Position numbers and translations under genes: made by a program. Positions 10,579 to 21,763 of a stretch of DNA of 64,000 nucleotides are shown piece after piece. The notes below the pieces were generated by a model that made no database searches, was not told the origin of the DNA, and saw nothing but the letters and a program-made list of their open reading frames with translations. Numbering within the stretch: the stretch's first letter is position 1; every line of letters begins with the position of its first letter. The stretch lies in NCBI GenBank assembly GCA_021234155.1, contig JAJEKV010000203.1, forward strand, positions 62,001 to 126,000, given 5' to 3'. Source of the DNA: Isoetes taiwanensis. Lineage: Eukaryota > Streptophyta > Lycopodiopsida > Isoetales > Isoetaceae.

Positions 10579-11951
10579 TGAGAATGAGAATGATATTTTA
10601 TCGTCCACTGAGGCCAATCGGCCTATGGGACCCATAAGGAGCGCAGCATACTTATACTATCCGGGTTAAAAAACCCCCGCCCCGAAGGGTTTTCGAGGGA
10701 AAAACCGTGGCAGTAATAAGAATACATCAATGTATATATACATGTCAAGTGTGTGCCCGAGGACATAGCTGATCTCGCATGTCCATAACCTCCTGAAGGT
10801 ATGGTCCCAGCACCCGTACGGATGTTGTGCTCAATGTCACATGTAACGGCTGGCCAGGCCTGACCAACTCAGCATAGCGCGTCCGAATTTGATCATATGC
10901 TGGGCAACTTTGAAGGGTATGAGATTCATCCTCAATGACTCCCATTTGGCACCATTGACAGAGCCTGTCCTGGAGAAGCTCACCAATCCATCTGCCCGTC
11001 TCAATTCGAAGATGCTGTACCCCTGTGCGAATGGAGGCAATGAGTCTGCGCCTTTTCATGGGCAAGTGGGTACGCAGGTAGCATTGCGGGCCTCGTTCCA
11101 ATGTGGGATTTATGTGGCGCTGGTAGTGTGCTGTCTTGACATGTTCAAGGGCATTGGCATCCCAAAGCTTGCTGAGGAAGCAAGCGTCAAGATATTGCCT
11201 GAAGCTATGGTGATCTGCCTCTGTTTGCACATGTATGCACCTGTGCTCCTGCACATTCCATCTAGCCATCCATTGAGATCTCTTTTCCCTCCAGCAGGCC
11301 TTAAGACGCTGCGGCCCCATTGCCGTGATATAAGCTAGTTTAGGGAGACGAGCATCGTCCATATTGACCACCTTCTGAAAATAGACAATGTGGCGATCAA
11401 GGGCCGCCCTCTGAAGAGGCAAGAATCCTGTCTCCTGCAGTAGAATTTGATATGGGACTGTGGACTTCACCCCTAGTGCTCGTACTAAGAAGGCTTTCTG
11501 GACCTGCTCCAAGTCATTCCAAGTAGCAAGTGATACTACTGGACCCCATACTTCCACCCCGTATAAAAGGACAGGCTCTACTAAGACCTTGAACAGGTGT
11601 GACCGATGGGCCCAATCATACAACTCCGCTCTATGACTATTGTTTTGCATTGCATATAGTGCCTTCCAGCCTGCCGTCACTCGTAGCCGTATGGATGTGT
11701 CCCAGTGCATAGTAGAAGGAAACTCCACTCCCAAATACTTGTATGTGGATGCAACTTCCACATTCTGGCCTTGGTAACTGAAGGAGGGGACCCTCGGCTG
11801 ACGTGAAGATGATATGAAAACCACCTTAGTCTTGGTCAGGTTGACGCGCATATCAGTCGCTTGGCAGAATGTGTCCAGGGCATCGAGATGTCGTTGCATG
11901 TCTGCTGGTGTGTAAGCTAGGAGGTCCACATCATCAGCATATATTAACTGT
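10579..11951 (-). mobile_element. 5'-truncated non-LTR retrotransposon (LINE) inserted in a tRNA unit
   Basis: The array motif ctaactcttaaa is broken at about 10578 and the matching aagatcaaagcttgc resumes at 11952. Between them lies a minus-strand LINE. Its 3' side carries a repeated gagaat tail (minus strand ATTCTC repeats) instead of poly(A), then a 3' UTR and a reverse-transcriptase frame that is cut off just before its YADD motif. A diverged relative lies near 29,610-30,330. Truncation at the 5' side is normal for LINEs. No clear target-site duplication is seen. Confidence 0.85.
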
Positions 11952-11971
11952 AAGATCAAAGCTTGCAACAA
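10745..11971 (-). CDS. C-terminal part of LINE reverse transcriptase ORF2-type protein
   Basis: An uninterrupted frame of 408 codons ends at 10745. The catalytic motif LIYADDVDLLAY lies near residues 9-20, so the fingers and most of the palm domain are missing. Then come the thumb-like region (KTKVVFISS, TYKYLGVEF; the latter is a typical LINE motif after the palm) and a long C-terminal extension. That extension holds a Cys/His knuckle, CQWCQMGVIEDESHTLQSC, near residues 338-356, as in the zinc-binding tails of many plant and algal LINEs. The first six or seven codons come from the tRNA-array spacer, not from the LINE; the true element begins at about 11951. The lack of any stop over 1.2 kb says the insertion is young. 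The fragment cannot act alone because its polymerase domain is incomplete. Confidence 0.85.
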   Translation of the reverse strand: MLQALILQLIYADDVDLLAYTPADMQRHLDALDTFCQATDMRVNLTKTKVVFISSSRQPRVPSFSYQGQNVEVASTYKYLGVEFPSTMHWDTSIRLRVTAGWKALYAMQNNSHRAELYDWAHRSHLFKVLVEPVLLYGVEVWGPVVSLATWNDLEQVQKAFLVRALGVKSTVPYQILLQETGFLPLQRAALDRHIVYFQKVVNMDDARLPKLAYITAMGPQRLKACWREKRSQWMARWNVQEHRCIHVQTEADHHSFRQYLDACFLSKLWDANALEHVKTAHYQRHINPTLERGPQCYLRTHLPMKRRRLIASIRTGVQHLRIETGRWIGELLQDRLCQWCQMGVIEDESHTLQSCPAYDQIRTRYAELVRPGQPLHVTLSTTSVRVLGPYLQEVMDMRDQLCPRAHT

Positions 11972-12004
11972 AGAATTCCAATGGGCTTACTCGCCAAAAT
12001 CTAA

Positions 12005-12078
12005 TGGCCTATGCAGGTGTCGAACCTACGACCTTTGCGTTATTAGCACGACGCTCTAACCAACTGAGCTAATAGGCC
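12005..12078 (-). tRNA. tRNA-Ile(AAU), array copy 9
   Basis: First copy beyond the LINE. One anticodon-stem pair is lost (plus strand acctttgcg) and one T-stem pair is weakened to a wobble. Otherwise consensus with AAT anticodon. Confidence 0.7.
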
Positions 12079-12477
12079 TAAAGATTGAAAGTTGCATTTT
12101 TCTAACCTCTCCAAGTGTTTTATACGGCATGCAGTTTTGTTATTTTTTTTGACATCTCGCGAAGAACACGAAACAATGATGCTGACAACATGAAATGCAT
12201 TACTACGAGTTGCAAAGCTAGTGAATGTGTGAAAGTCTAGATTACCACTAGTTTTTAAAAGTCTAAACTGGCCTCGTAGATCCAAACAACTAAGATGTTG
12301 AAGAAAAACTTCAGATAAGATTAATATTGAAACCCCAAATCCTTATCTAACACAATGAATCTTCTCTTTGTGAAACCATACCTATTTCATTGACGAAACG
12401 ATTGCCAAATTCCTAACTCTTAAAAAGAACAAAGGTTGCAACAAAGAATTCCAATGGGCTTACTCGCCAAAATCTAA

Positions 12478-12551
12478 TGGCCTATGCAGGCGTCAAACCT
12501 ACGACCTTCGCGTTATTAGCACGACGCTCTAACCAACTGAGCTAATAGGCC
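12478..12551 (-). tRNA. tRNA-Ile(AAU), array copy 10
   Basis: 74 nt, AAT anticodon. Changes fall in the T-arm (gcgtcaaacctacg on the plus strand), including the T-loop TTCGA core, which alters the B box. Transcription may be reduced. Confidence 0.6.
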
Positions 12552-12929
12552 TGAAGATTGGAAGCTGCATTTTTCTAACCTCTCCAAGTATTTTATACGG
12601 CATGCAGTTCTGTTACTTTTTTTGACATCTCGCGAAGAACACGAAACAATTGTGCTGACAACATAAAATGCATTACTACGAGTTGCAAAGCCAGTGAGTG
12701 TGTGAAAGTCTAGATTACCACTAGTTTTTAGATCCAAACAACTAAGATGTTGAAGAAAAACTTCAGATAAGATTAATATTGAAACCCCAAATCCTTATCT
12801 AACACAATGAATCTTCTTTTTGTGAAACCATACCTATTTCATTGACGAAACGATTGCCAAGTTCCTAACTCTTAAAAAGAACAAAGGTTGCAACAAAGAA
12901 TTCCAATGGGCTTACTCGCCAAAATCTAA

Positions 12930-13003
12930 TGGCCTATGCAGGTGTCGAACCTGCGACCTTCGTGTTATTAGCACGACGCTCTAACCAACTGAGCTAATAG
13001 GCC
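12930..13003 (-). tRNA. tRNA-Ile(AAU), array copy 11
   Basis: Consensus except for one base in the anticodon stem (plus strand ttcgtgtta) that converts a G-U pair to a Watson-Crick pair. The fold is complete. Confidence 0.88.
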
Positions 13004-13394
13004 TGAAGATTGGAAGCTACATTTTTCTAACCTCTCCAAGTATTTTATACGGGATGCAGTTCTGTTACTTTTTTTGACATCTCGCGAAGAACACGAAACA
13101 ATTGTGCTGACAACATGAAATGCATTACTACGAGTTGCAAAGCCAGTGAGTGTGTGACGACCACTAGTTTTTAAAAGACTAAAGTGGCCTCGTAGATCCA
13201 AACAACTAAGATGTTGAAGAAAAACTTCAGATAAGATTAATATTGAAATCCCAAATCCTTATCTAACACAATGAATCTTTTTTTTTGTGAAACCATACCT
13301 ATTTTATTGACGAAGCAATTGCCAAGCTCCTAACTCTTAAAAAGATCAAAGCTTGCAACAAAGAATTCCAATGGGCTTACTCGCCAAGATCTAA

Positions 13395-13468
13395 TGGCCT
13401 ATGCAGGTGTCGAACCTGCGATCTTCGCGTTATTAGCACGACGCTCTAACCAACTGAGCTAATAGGCC
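13395..13468 (-). tRNA. tRNA-Ile(AAU), array copy 12
   Basis: Consensus apart from one base in the variable region (plus strand gcgatcttcg). All stems are intact. It is the last copy before the Helitron complex. Confidence 0.88.
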
Positions 13469-13720
13469 TAAAGATTGAAAGTTGCATTTTTTTAACCCCT
13501 CCAAGTGTTTTATACGGCATGCAGTTTTGTTAATTTTTTTGACATCTCGCGAAGAACACGAAACAATGGCATTACTACGAGTTGCAAAGCAAGTGAGTGT
13601 GTGAAAGTCTAGATTACCACTAGTTTTTAAAAGACTAAAGTGGCCTCGTAGATCCAAACAACTAAGATGTTGAAGAAAAACTTCAGATAAGACTAGTAAT
13701 GGTGCCCAGCGTTGCTGGGC

Positions 13721-14571
13721 ATAATTTGGAAGCCTATGAAAGTTCTAGCTGCAATGAGAAAATTACGCAGTATCAATTTAATATTTGTACTCTTTTCTCG
13801 TAATTTCTGTACAAAGGATAAAAAATGAACGGGTGCCAAGAATATGTTGTTGGATTCGTTCATTAAAATGTTGGCAAAGTATAGCTTGAAATACCTTCAA
13901 TTGTAGGAGGGTGATGTCTCATTCATTCAAGTTCACATCGAATAACGTCATTGAACCATATAAATCATCGGTTGATTGCTCCAGCTGAGCAATGTGTTCG
14001 AAAACATGATATCGTCGCATCATTTTTTGTAGGTGCCTGTAAAGCAAAAGCATGATGCTAATTGATACATTTTTCTGGATGCCTGTAAAACAAAAGCATG
14101 ACGTTAATTGATATAACTTTTTGAATGCAACGAAAAATATGTCTTATCCTAGGGTTGATAACAATGCCAAGATCTTTCGATACCTAAGTTGTGTGTTCCT
14201 TATTCTCTTCCATCTTCGTTGTAGGGGAGAATTTTAAGAGAAAGTTCTTTAAAAAAGGGCCTTTTTATCCACGTCACACGTCATTTTACCATACCCCCTT
14301 TCGTTTCGTATAACTCTTGTAGTTGTTGTTAAAAAAGGACATGACAATACAATCATTTAAGTATAAAATTGTAGTTGTTGAAAAATGACATGGCGCATAG
14401 TTGTAGAAAAGGACATGGCAATACAGTTATTAAAGTATAAAGTTGTAGTTATTGGAAACGAACATGGCATTAGAGTTATGTAAGTATAAAGGAACAAACA
14501 CCAAAGTCTATTTAAAATAATAAAATCATTCCTCAAAAAGTGCACAAAGTAAACAAAGTCCGGGCATCCCA
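13721..14571. other. Left arm of the outer Helitron, no gene seen
   Basis: AT-rich sequence with short internal repeats (aagtataaa.ttgtagttgttg and aaaaggacatg.caatac, each two or three times near 14330-14480). Nothing protein-coding is supported. Confidence 0.5.
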
Positions 14572-16559
14572 TCTTATCTTATCCTATATTATAATGTTAT
14601 TGTGTAAGTGTTGGACCCAGCCCTAATTTTAACGGCCCAGATTCGACCAAACCAATGGCGATGATGATGCCACGTCACAAAGTTTTGAGTTTTTTTTAGG
14701 GTTCGCGAGGGCGCCTATGGCGCCTGCTGCATTCCTCCAGTGGTATCCACATGCACGCCACAGGTGGAACGGCACTGCTAGGTTCGACGACTTCTTCAAG
14801 TGATTTATGCTCGATGCGTAAGATCCGTGTTCGATTTTATGCTGGGATGGTCTTCGTCTCTCTGTTTCAAGATTTGGTTGAAATTTTGGACAGTCCAGAT
14901 AGCCCTTTTCTTCTTGCTTTAGTGATTTAGGGGTTCTTTAGTGATGGAAGAGCAGGCCAAGGTCTGCAACACCCATCGCGGCAAATCTCGGCGTCACTAT
15001 CCTCTCTAAAGCACCTTTCGCTTCTTCAAGTTCGGCTCCACAGGATTCGAATGGAGCTTGGGATGGCACACACTCTTGATGATTCATATCTAAATCCATG
15101 TATCGATTTCATGCCCGAATGGCTTTCTAGCGATGTCTCTCACAACCCGTGAAGGCGACGAAGTTGCTTTAGCGTTGGCTTCTAAGGTGCATTCTCTGTT
15201 AGCCTAGGGTTTAATCTTCATTAGGCATGAGTTTAACTTCTGTATGTTTGCTGAACGTTCTTTAAGACATCTGGGATTCTCCTTGCGAATCACCATTCAA
15301 TCACACAGATTGAATACACAAATTGTCAAACCCGCCGTCATTTATGAAAGTTATTTTGATGTTTGGTAGGCAACTACCAATACTACTGCACTAGGGTGAT
15401 GCTTTGGAGTATTGTACCTTCTTAAATGTTCTTTACATTTTACAAATCACAGATAAAGCATTAAGCTTCAAACACTGCTTACATGTGGATGAAATTTTCT
15501 GCAGTAGAGTTGCCTGTTCATGCTGCTTCTATTTCATGGTAATATGTGTTTGCAAGGGTTTACAGGTTTATATGTAAGCTGCAGTTTACTCAATTTGTTT
15601 CTGGGTTTTGCAATATTGCGATATAAGGTCTTTAGTATTCATAGCAATCCTATATGAGCCATTAATGCAATCATGTTGTTGGAACTGCCTTTCTCAATAT
15701 ATGCGAGCTTCTAACATTCTTGGAGCATTTCTGAAGATATGGAAGAGAGAAACATGGCTTTATTGAGTTTTATGGATGCGCTTAACAGGCATTGCAACAT
15801 CTCGATCACATCATATGCGTGCATGAGGACTAAAGCCAAAATTATCCATGTCAGCATTCTTACCAGCTTCCAAAACTTTTACTTTCTCTGAGTGCTTTCC
15901 AATGATAGTAGTAGGTTTAATTTAGGGCAAAGTCCTCCACGTCTTTAACCATCAGGCATGACAAGAGTGCATGTGAAATCGTTGGAGCCAATTTGCTCCA
16001 CGTTGCAAAGCAATTTTTCACAAATATAAGTATAGCTCTGTTTTTAGAGCAGGATGCAGATAACTGGGTATAAAGTCCACCAAAGAATTATCTGGGGTTC
16101 ATCCTAGCAGCAGATTAAGGATATAACAGGATATAATGTCTGGATTGGTAGGGGCAGCAGATGGATCTCAACAAACATGGGACTCTTATATAAGTACCGA
16201 AACTGGTCTTGGGATGATCATGCTGCCTATGGTCTGCCTGCAATGATAATTTAGTATATATAAAAGAACCAAGTCTCAAATTCACTATATTGGCGTGATA
16301 CGTTGCCAATTACATAGCTATTTAACCAATATTTCTGTAATGTTATCATCAATGTCCAGAATAGACTTTGTGTCTCATAGCAGGGCTCTATGCGAAATTC
16401 AACATGGCTCAGGCAGGTATTGGAGCATCATCATGATGCAGGAGCATCATCATGATGCAGGCCGGGGCATTTGCATGTCAGTGTTATATTTGTTATTACT
16501 GATCAGGACTAGAGACTGCAGAGTTAACTTCACATGATAAAATGTTGACATATCATTGT

Positions 16560-16700
16560 TGTTCTATACATTCCACAGGTCAATTATGGAATTGGCGGAT
16601 GGTATGGGCATGACAATGGTGATATTTAGGCATAAACATTCCACATGTCAGTTATGGAATTGGCGGATGGTATGGCCAATGGGAGGGGCATGGTTTTGTT
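16560..16700 (+). repeat. Duplicated exon-like segment inside Helitron B
   Basis: The phrase tatggaattggcggatggta occurs at about 16584 and again at about 16660. Each copy is preceded by cattccacaggtca or cattccacatgtca. Read in frame it gives YGIGGWYG, Gly-rich and plausibly from a captured exon. No family is recognised. Confidence 0.5.
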
Positions 16701-17111
16701 TGCACCTTTCGAAGCATTATCCATTCTCATTGAACAAGGTATAACCAGTTCCACTCTTTTGTTTTTGCTATTTAGGTATGAGAAACAGAGGAAAGTGAAA
16801 AATTATAAATTTCATGTCTTCTTTGTCTTCTTTGTCCTATATGAATGGCTGGTTGCGTTACTTGGTTTGTCAACCAATATTCAAAAGGTCTTAGTAACCA
16901 ATCCATCTGTTTTTCTCTCAAGATGAGAAACAGGCATATTCGAGTTATGCCATTGCAATGAACATGGCAATCATTCGAGATGTTTTTCAGGCAACTATAT
17001 CTGCAGCTGAAGTATTATCTTCTTTTCTTCTTTTTTGTCATCCAAATTGTGTAGATATGCCATTTTCTCAAATCAGAGTTCTTTCTTATATTAGATATTG
17101 GGAGATATAAA

Positions 17112-17220
17112 TACAGAGTTTACAAGCAGTCAAAATTTGCCAGGCACAACATTAAATTGAATTGTACAGAGTTTACAAGCAGTCATAAACTGCCAGGCAC
17201 AACATTAAATTGAATTGTAT
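17112..17220. repeat. About 55-bp tandem duplication in Helitron B
   Basis: The segment acagagtttacaagcagtca through caacattaaattgaattgta is present twice in a row. A second small duplication (aatcattaggatatggagat) follows at about 17408 and 17452. Confidence 0.8.
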
Positions 17221-18029
17221 TAAATTTAAGTAATCATTGATTAGCTACCTTTTGTGAAGGTTTTTGTCATGGAATTTTGTAAGTAGTCGTCTTTAACTTT
17301 ATTTTTCCTTACCCCTTTCCACATTGATAAGAGAATGAATTACTATCTGATGCCAACTACAATCCACATTACAATCCACACTAGATCTAAGCCAGTTTAC
17401 ATGGTTAAATCATTAGGATATGGAGATTGTAATACCTTTTGACATAGCAATGAATCATTAGGATATGGAGATTGTAATACCCTTTGTTTGACATAGCAAT
17501 GAACCCGTCAATGTTAAAGTAGGTTGTGCGTTATTGCAATACATGATATGGTCATTATCTCTTGCAACAAAAGTCATATGTCTAATCCAAATGATAATGT
17601 CTACAACCATCAATTATTATAGACACTTTGTGATTGCTAAGCATCATTTGCTAATATAAAGCTCACATGACCTATAGATATGTGTATCAAGCTTAGTCAA
17701 CATACCAATTAAATTATTTCACGCAGGTAGTATCTCTAACCCATTATTCTCATACCCTAGAGAGATTTAAAATTCAGCAAAGATATCACAAATTATGAAG
17801 GTAGTATTTTTGAGTGATTAGTATCATATCCCTCTAATGTTGATTTACAGATTTTGACTACATTTCCACTGCGTTTGTTAGTCATTGACAGGGTCCAAAT
17901 GTAGCCCAACAACACTGGCTTGGTTACAAAAGCTACAAAAGTTGAATTGTTAACACATGTTTTCTTATTTCGGTGAAAACATTTACAGGCTCCCAAATTA
18001 TGCCCAGCAACGCTGGGCACAATTACTAG

Positions 18030-19705
18030 TATTATAAAGGGAAAAGGGAAACGGAAAAGGGAAGGAAAAGGAAAAACGATGAAAGGGAAAAGGGAAAAGG
18101 GAAAACGATGAAAGGGAAAAGGGAAAAGGAAAAAAAGAAAGGGAAAAAGGAAAAAAGAAAAGGGAAAAACGAAAAAAAGGAAAAGGGAAAAGGAAAAGGA
18201 AAAAAAAATGGGATGGGAAAAGGAAAAAGATGAAAGGGGAAAGGGAAAAGGGAAACGGAAGGGGGAAGGAAAAAGAAAAATGATGAAAGGGGAAAGGGAA
18301 AGGGAAAAGGGAAAAGGAAAAAGGGAAGGGAAAAGGAAAAATGAAAGGAAAAAGGAAAAGGAAAAGGGGAAAAGGGGAAGGGAAAGGAAAATGAAAAGGG
18401 AAAAAAAGGAAAAGGAAGAGGGAAGGGAAAAAGGAAAAACGATGAAAGGGAAAAAGGGAAAAAAAAGGAAGAGGGAAAAGGAAAACAATGAAAGGAAAAA
18501 GGGAAAAGGGAAAAGGAATAAAAGGAAAAAGGGGAAAAAGGAAAAGAAGGAGAAAAGGAAAAATGGAAAGATAAAAGAAAATAGAAAAAAATAGAATAAC
18601 GAGGGGAAGGGAACGGAAAAAAAAGAGGGGAGAAGGGTAAGAAAAAAGGTGAGAAAAGGGAAAAATGGAAGGAAAATAAGAAAAAGGTTGAAAAGTCTAT
18701 GGGAAAAAGAAAAAGGAAAAAAAGGAAAAGAGAGGGGAAAAAGGGAAAAAAGAGAACTTGGGAAAAGGAAATGAAAAAGAAAAAAAAGGAAAGGGGCGAA
18801 AAAAAAGGGAAAAAGAAAGGGTGAAGAAAGAAAAAAAAAAAAGCAAAAAAAAAAGCATCGAGAAAAAGGAAGAGGGAAAAATATGGAAAATGAGGAAAAA
18901 AGGTAAAAGAAAGTAGAATAGACAAAGGGTAGGGAGCAAGGAATAGGAAAAGAGGAAAAGAGGAAGGAGAAAAAAGGGGCCAACTTTAAAAAAGGGAAGA
19001 GGGAAAGGGTGAGGAAATAGAAAAAAGAAAGGGAAAAAGAGTATGGGAAAGGGAAAAGAAAAAAAAGAAACAAGAAAAGGAGAAAGTGGAAAGGGGAAAA
19101 AAGGGGAAGAGGATGGGGAAAGAAGGAAAAAGGGTACATAAAAAGGTTGAGAAAAGGGAATGGAAAGAGGCATATGAAAGCGAAGGAACAGGAAAGGGAA
19201 AATGTAAAGGAAGGGAAAGAGAAAGGAAAAGGGAAAAAGGGAACATCATAAAAAAAAAAGGGTGGGGGGAAGTGAAAAGGGAATGGAAAGTTGAAAGGAA
19301 AAAGGAAAAAAAGAAAAAAAGAGAAAGGAAAAGAGCAAAAGGAAATGAAAGGAGAGAGAAATGGGAAAAAAGATGGGGAAAAGGGCACGTGATCAAGAGG
19401 AAGAGGGTGGGGAAAGGAAGAAAAGGGCACATAAAAGGTAAGCAAAAAGAGAAAAAAAATGCATGAGAAATGGGAAAGAAAAAAGGAAAGGAAAAGGAAA
19501 AGGAAGAGGAAGGGGAAAGGAAAGGGAAAAGAGGTGGAAAAATGGGAAGAAGCGGGGAAAGATAAAAAGAAGAAAAGAGAGAAAAAAATTAAAAAGGGAA
19601 GGCAAGGGAGGGAGAAGGGGTTTAAAAAAAAAAAGGAGAATAAAAAAAAAGAAATTAAAGGTTCCTAATTTATGCCCATTAAAAGGCTTTAGGTACCATT
19701 ACTAG
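18030..19705 (+). mobile_element. Polypurine Helitron C
   Basis: Its first five bases are probably 14577-14581, separated by Helitron B. From about 18036 to 19655 the plus strand is nearly all G and A (ggaaaaggg-type units, often with acgatgaaaggg). The 3' end is at 19702-19705 (ccattactag). The usual hairpin is eroded: tgcccattaaaaggctttag no longer pairs. Helitron D starts at the next base. The usual 5' sub-terminal sequence of this family is missing. Confidence 0.75.
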
Positions 19706-21763
19706 TCCTATATTATAATGTTGTGTAATGGACCGCACCCTAAATCGGACGGTCGAGGATTTGATTGACCAATGGTGGAGATGATGTGTGCGTGTCTTCA
19801 ACTAAAATTTCATCTTGACTATGGCTTCAATAAGGAAAGGGAAAAGGAAAAAGGAAAAAGGAAAAGGGAAAAGGGAAAAGGGGAAGGGGAAGGGGAAGGG
19901 GAAGGAAAAGGGAAGGAAAAGGAAAGGGAAAGGGGAAAGGGAAAAAGGGAAGGGAAGGAAAAGGAAAAAGCGATGAAAGGGAAAAAAAAAGGAAAAGGGA
20001 AGGGAAAAGGAAGGGAAAAGGAAAAAAGCGATGAAAGGGAAAAAGGAAAAACGATGAAAGGGAAAAGGAAAAAAGAAGAGGGGAAGGGAAAAGGAAAAAA
20101 AAAAAAAGGGAAAAAAGGGAAATGGAAAAGGGAAAGCGGAAAACGGAAAAGGGAAAGGGGAAAAGGAAAAGGGGGCGGGAAAAGGAAAAAAAACGATGAA
20201 AGGGAAAAGGGAAAAAGAAACGGAAAGGGGAAGGGAAAAGGAAAAAATGATGAAAGGGAAAAAGGAAAAAGGGAAAAGGGAAAAGGAAAAAGGGGGAAGG
20301 GGAAAAGGAAAAAAGATGAAAGGGAAAAAGAAAAACTTTGGGAAAAGGGAAAAGGGGAAAGGAAAAGGAAAACTATGATGAAAGGAAAAGGGAAAAGGAA
20401 GAGGGGAAGGGAAAAGGAAAAAGCGATGAAAGGGAAAAGGAAGAGGGGAAGGGAAAAGGAAAAAAGCATGAAAGGGAAAAGGGAAAAGGAAGAGGGAAGG
20501 GAAAAAGGAAAAACGATGAAAGGAAAAAAAAGGGAAAAAAGGAAAAAGGAAAAGGAATAAAAGGAAAAAAGATAAGAGGAAAAAGGAAGCAGAAGGAGAA
20601 AAAAGGAAAATGGAAAGATAAAAGAAAATAGAAAAAGGAATAGAATGACGAGGGGAAAGGGAAACTTGAAAAAAGCACCACATAGGGTAAGAAAAAGGTG
20701 AAAAGGAGAAAAAGGTAAGGGAAAATAAGAAAAGGTTGCAAAAGTCTATGGGAAAAAACAAAGTAAAAAGGAAAAGAGATAGGAAAAGGGAAAAAAGAGA
20801 ACTTGGGAAAAGGGAAATCTTTTTTTTGAAAAAAAGGAAAAGGGCGTGAAAAAAGGGGAAAAGAGAAGGTGAAGAAAAGAAAAAGGAAAGCAAAAAGAAA
20901 GCATCGAGAAAAAAAGGAAGAGGGAAAGGATGGAAAAATGAGGAAAAAGGTGGGGAAATTAGAATAGACAAAGGGTAGGGAGCAAGGAATAGGAAAAGAG
21001 GAAAGCGAAAAGGGCGCGAGAAAAAAGGGGAAGAGGGAAAGGGTGAGGAAATAGAAAAAAGAAAGGGAAAAGAGTATGGGAAGGGAAAAGAAAAAAAAAA
21101 CAAAAAAAGGAGAAAAGTGGAAAGGGGAAAAAAAGAAGAAGATGGGAAAAGAAGGAAAAAGGGTTACATAAAAAAAAGGGTGAAAAAGGGAATGGAAAGA
21201 GGCATATGAAAAGCGAAAGGGCAGAATGAAAAGGAAAATGTAAAGGAAAAGAGAAAAAAAGGGAAAAAGGGAACAAATCATTAAAAACAAAAGGGTGGGG
21301 AAAGTATGAAAAGGAATGGAAAGTTGAAAGGAAAAGGGGGTTCTAAAAAGGAGAAGGAAAAAAAGAGCATGAGGAAAAGAGGAGAGAGAAATGGGAAAAG
21401 AGATGGGGAAAAAGGGCACATGGGATCAAGAGGAAGAGGGTGGGGAAAGGAAAAAAGGGCACATGAAAAGGTAAGCAAAGAGAACGAAAAAATGCATGAG
21501 AAAAAAGAGAAAAGGAAAAGGAAAAGGAAGAGGAAGGGGAAAAGGAAAGGGAAAGAAAGTAGTGGAAAAATGGGAAGAGCAGGGAAAGATAAAAAAGGAA
21601 GGGAAAAAGCCGTGATAAGAAAAAGAAAAAAAAAAAAAGGAAGGGGAAAGGGAAGGCAAAGGGAGGAGAAACGGGTTAGAAAAAAAAAAGGGAGAATAAA
21701 AAAGAAAGAAACCACAAAGGTTCCTAATTTATAACCAGCAAAGAAGGTAAATACCATTACTAG
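19706..21763 (+). mobile_element. Polypurine Helitron D
   Basis: It starts TCCTATATTATAATG directly after the CTAG of Helitron C. A 5' sub-terminal block of about 100 bp shared with other family members follows (gaccaatggtggagatgatg, catcttgactatggcttcaa). The polypurine interior is at about 19829-21715 and the 3' end ccattactag finishes at 21763. The hairpin is eroded (ataaccagcaaagaaggtaa). Confidence 0.85.

Larger units (their letters stand above)
14582..18029 (+). mobile_element. Non-autonomous Helitron B, complete ends
   Basis: The 5' terminus TCCTATATTATAATG begins at 14582 after an A. The hairpin GCCCAGCAACGCTGGGC is at 18002-18018, and CTAG at 18026-18029 is followed by T. It was inserted inside the 5' terminus of the neighbouring Helitron C: TCTTA (14577-14581) and TATTATAA (from 18030) join to the canonical start. 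The 3.4-kb interior has GC-richer patches near 14700-15180 that may be captured gene fragments, but no long frame and no RepHel. Confidence 0.9.

Noticed and set aside
10889-11338. 149-codon plus-strand frame
   Set aside because: It is the shadow of the LINE reverse-transcriptase frame on the other strand.
6111-13700. Regularly spaced repeats, considered as CRISPR-like or satellite DNA
   Set aside because: Units are about 470 bp with conserved spacers and each contains a full tRNA cloverleaf, so this is a tRNA gene array and not a CRISPR array or a simple satellite.
13704-13720. GC-rich hairpin with a three-base loop, considered as a transcription terminator
   Set aside because: The same hairpin recurs at fixed distance before CTAG at Helitron ends in both orientations, which explains it better.
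17793-19445. Open frame of 550 codons rich in Phe, Pro and Ser (minus strand), and its Lys/Gly/Arg counterpart on the plus strand
   Set aside because: It is the conceptual reading of a polypurine tract. GA-only or CT-only sequence can hardly form stop codons, so the length is meaningless. The same applies to the long frames at 19772-21419, 24073-25521, 25726-27576, 27859-29404 and 57081-58379.
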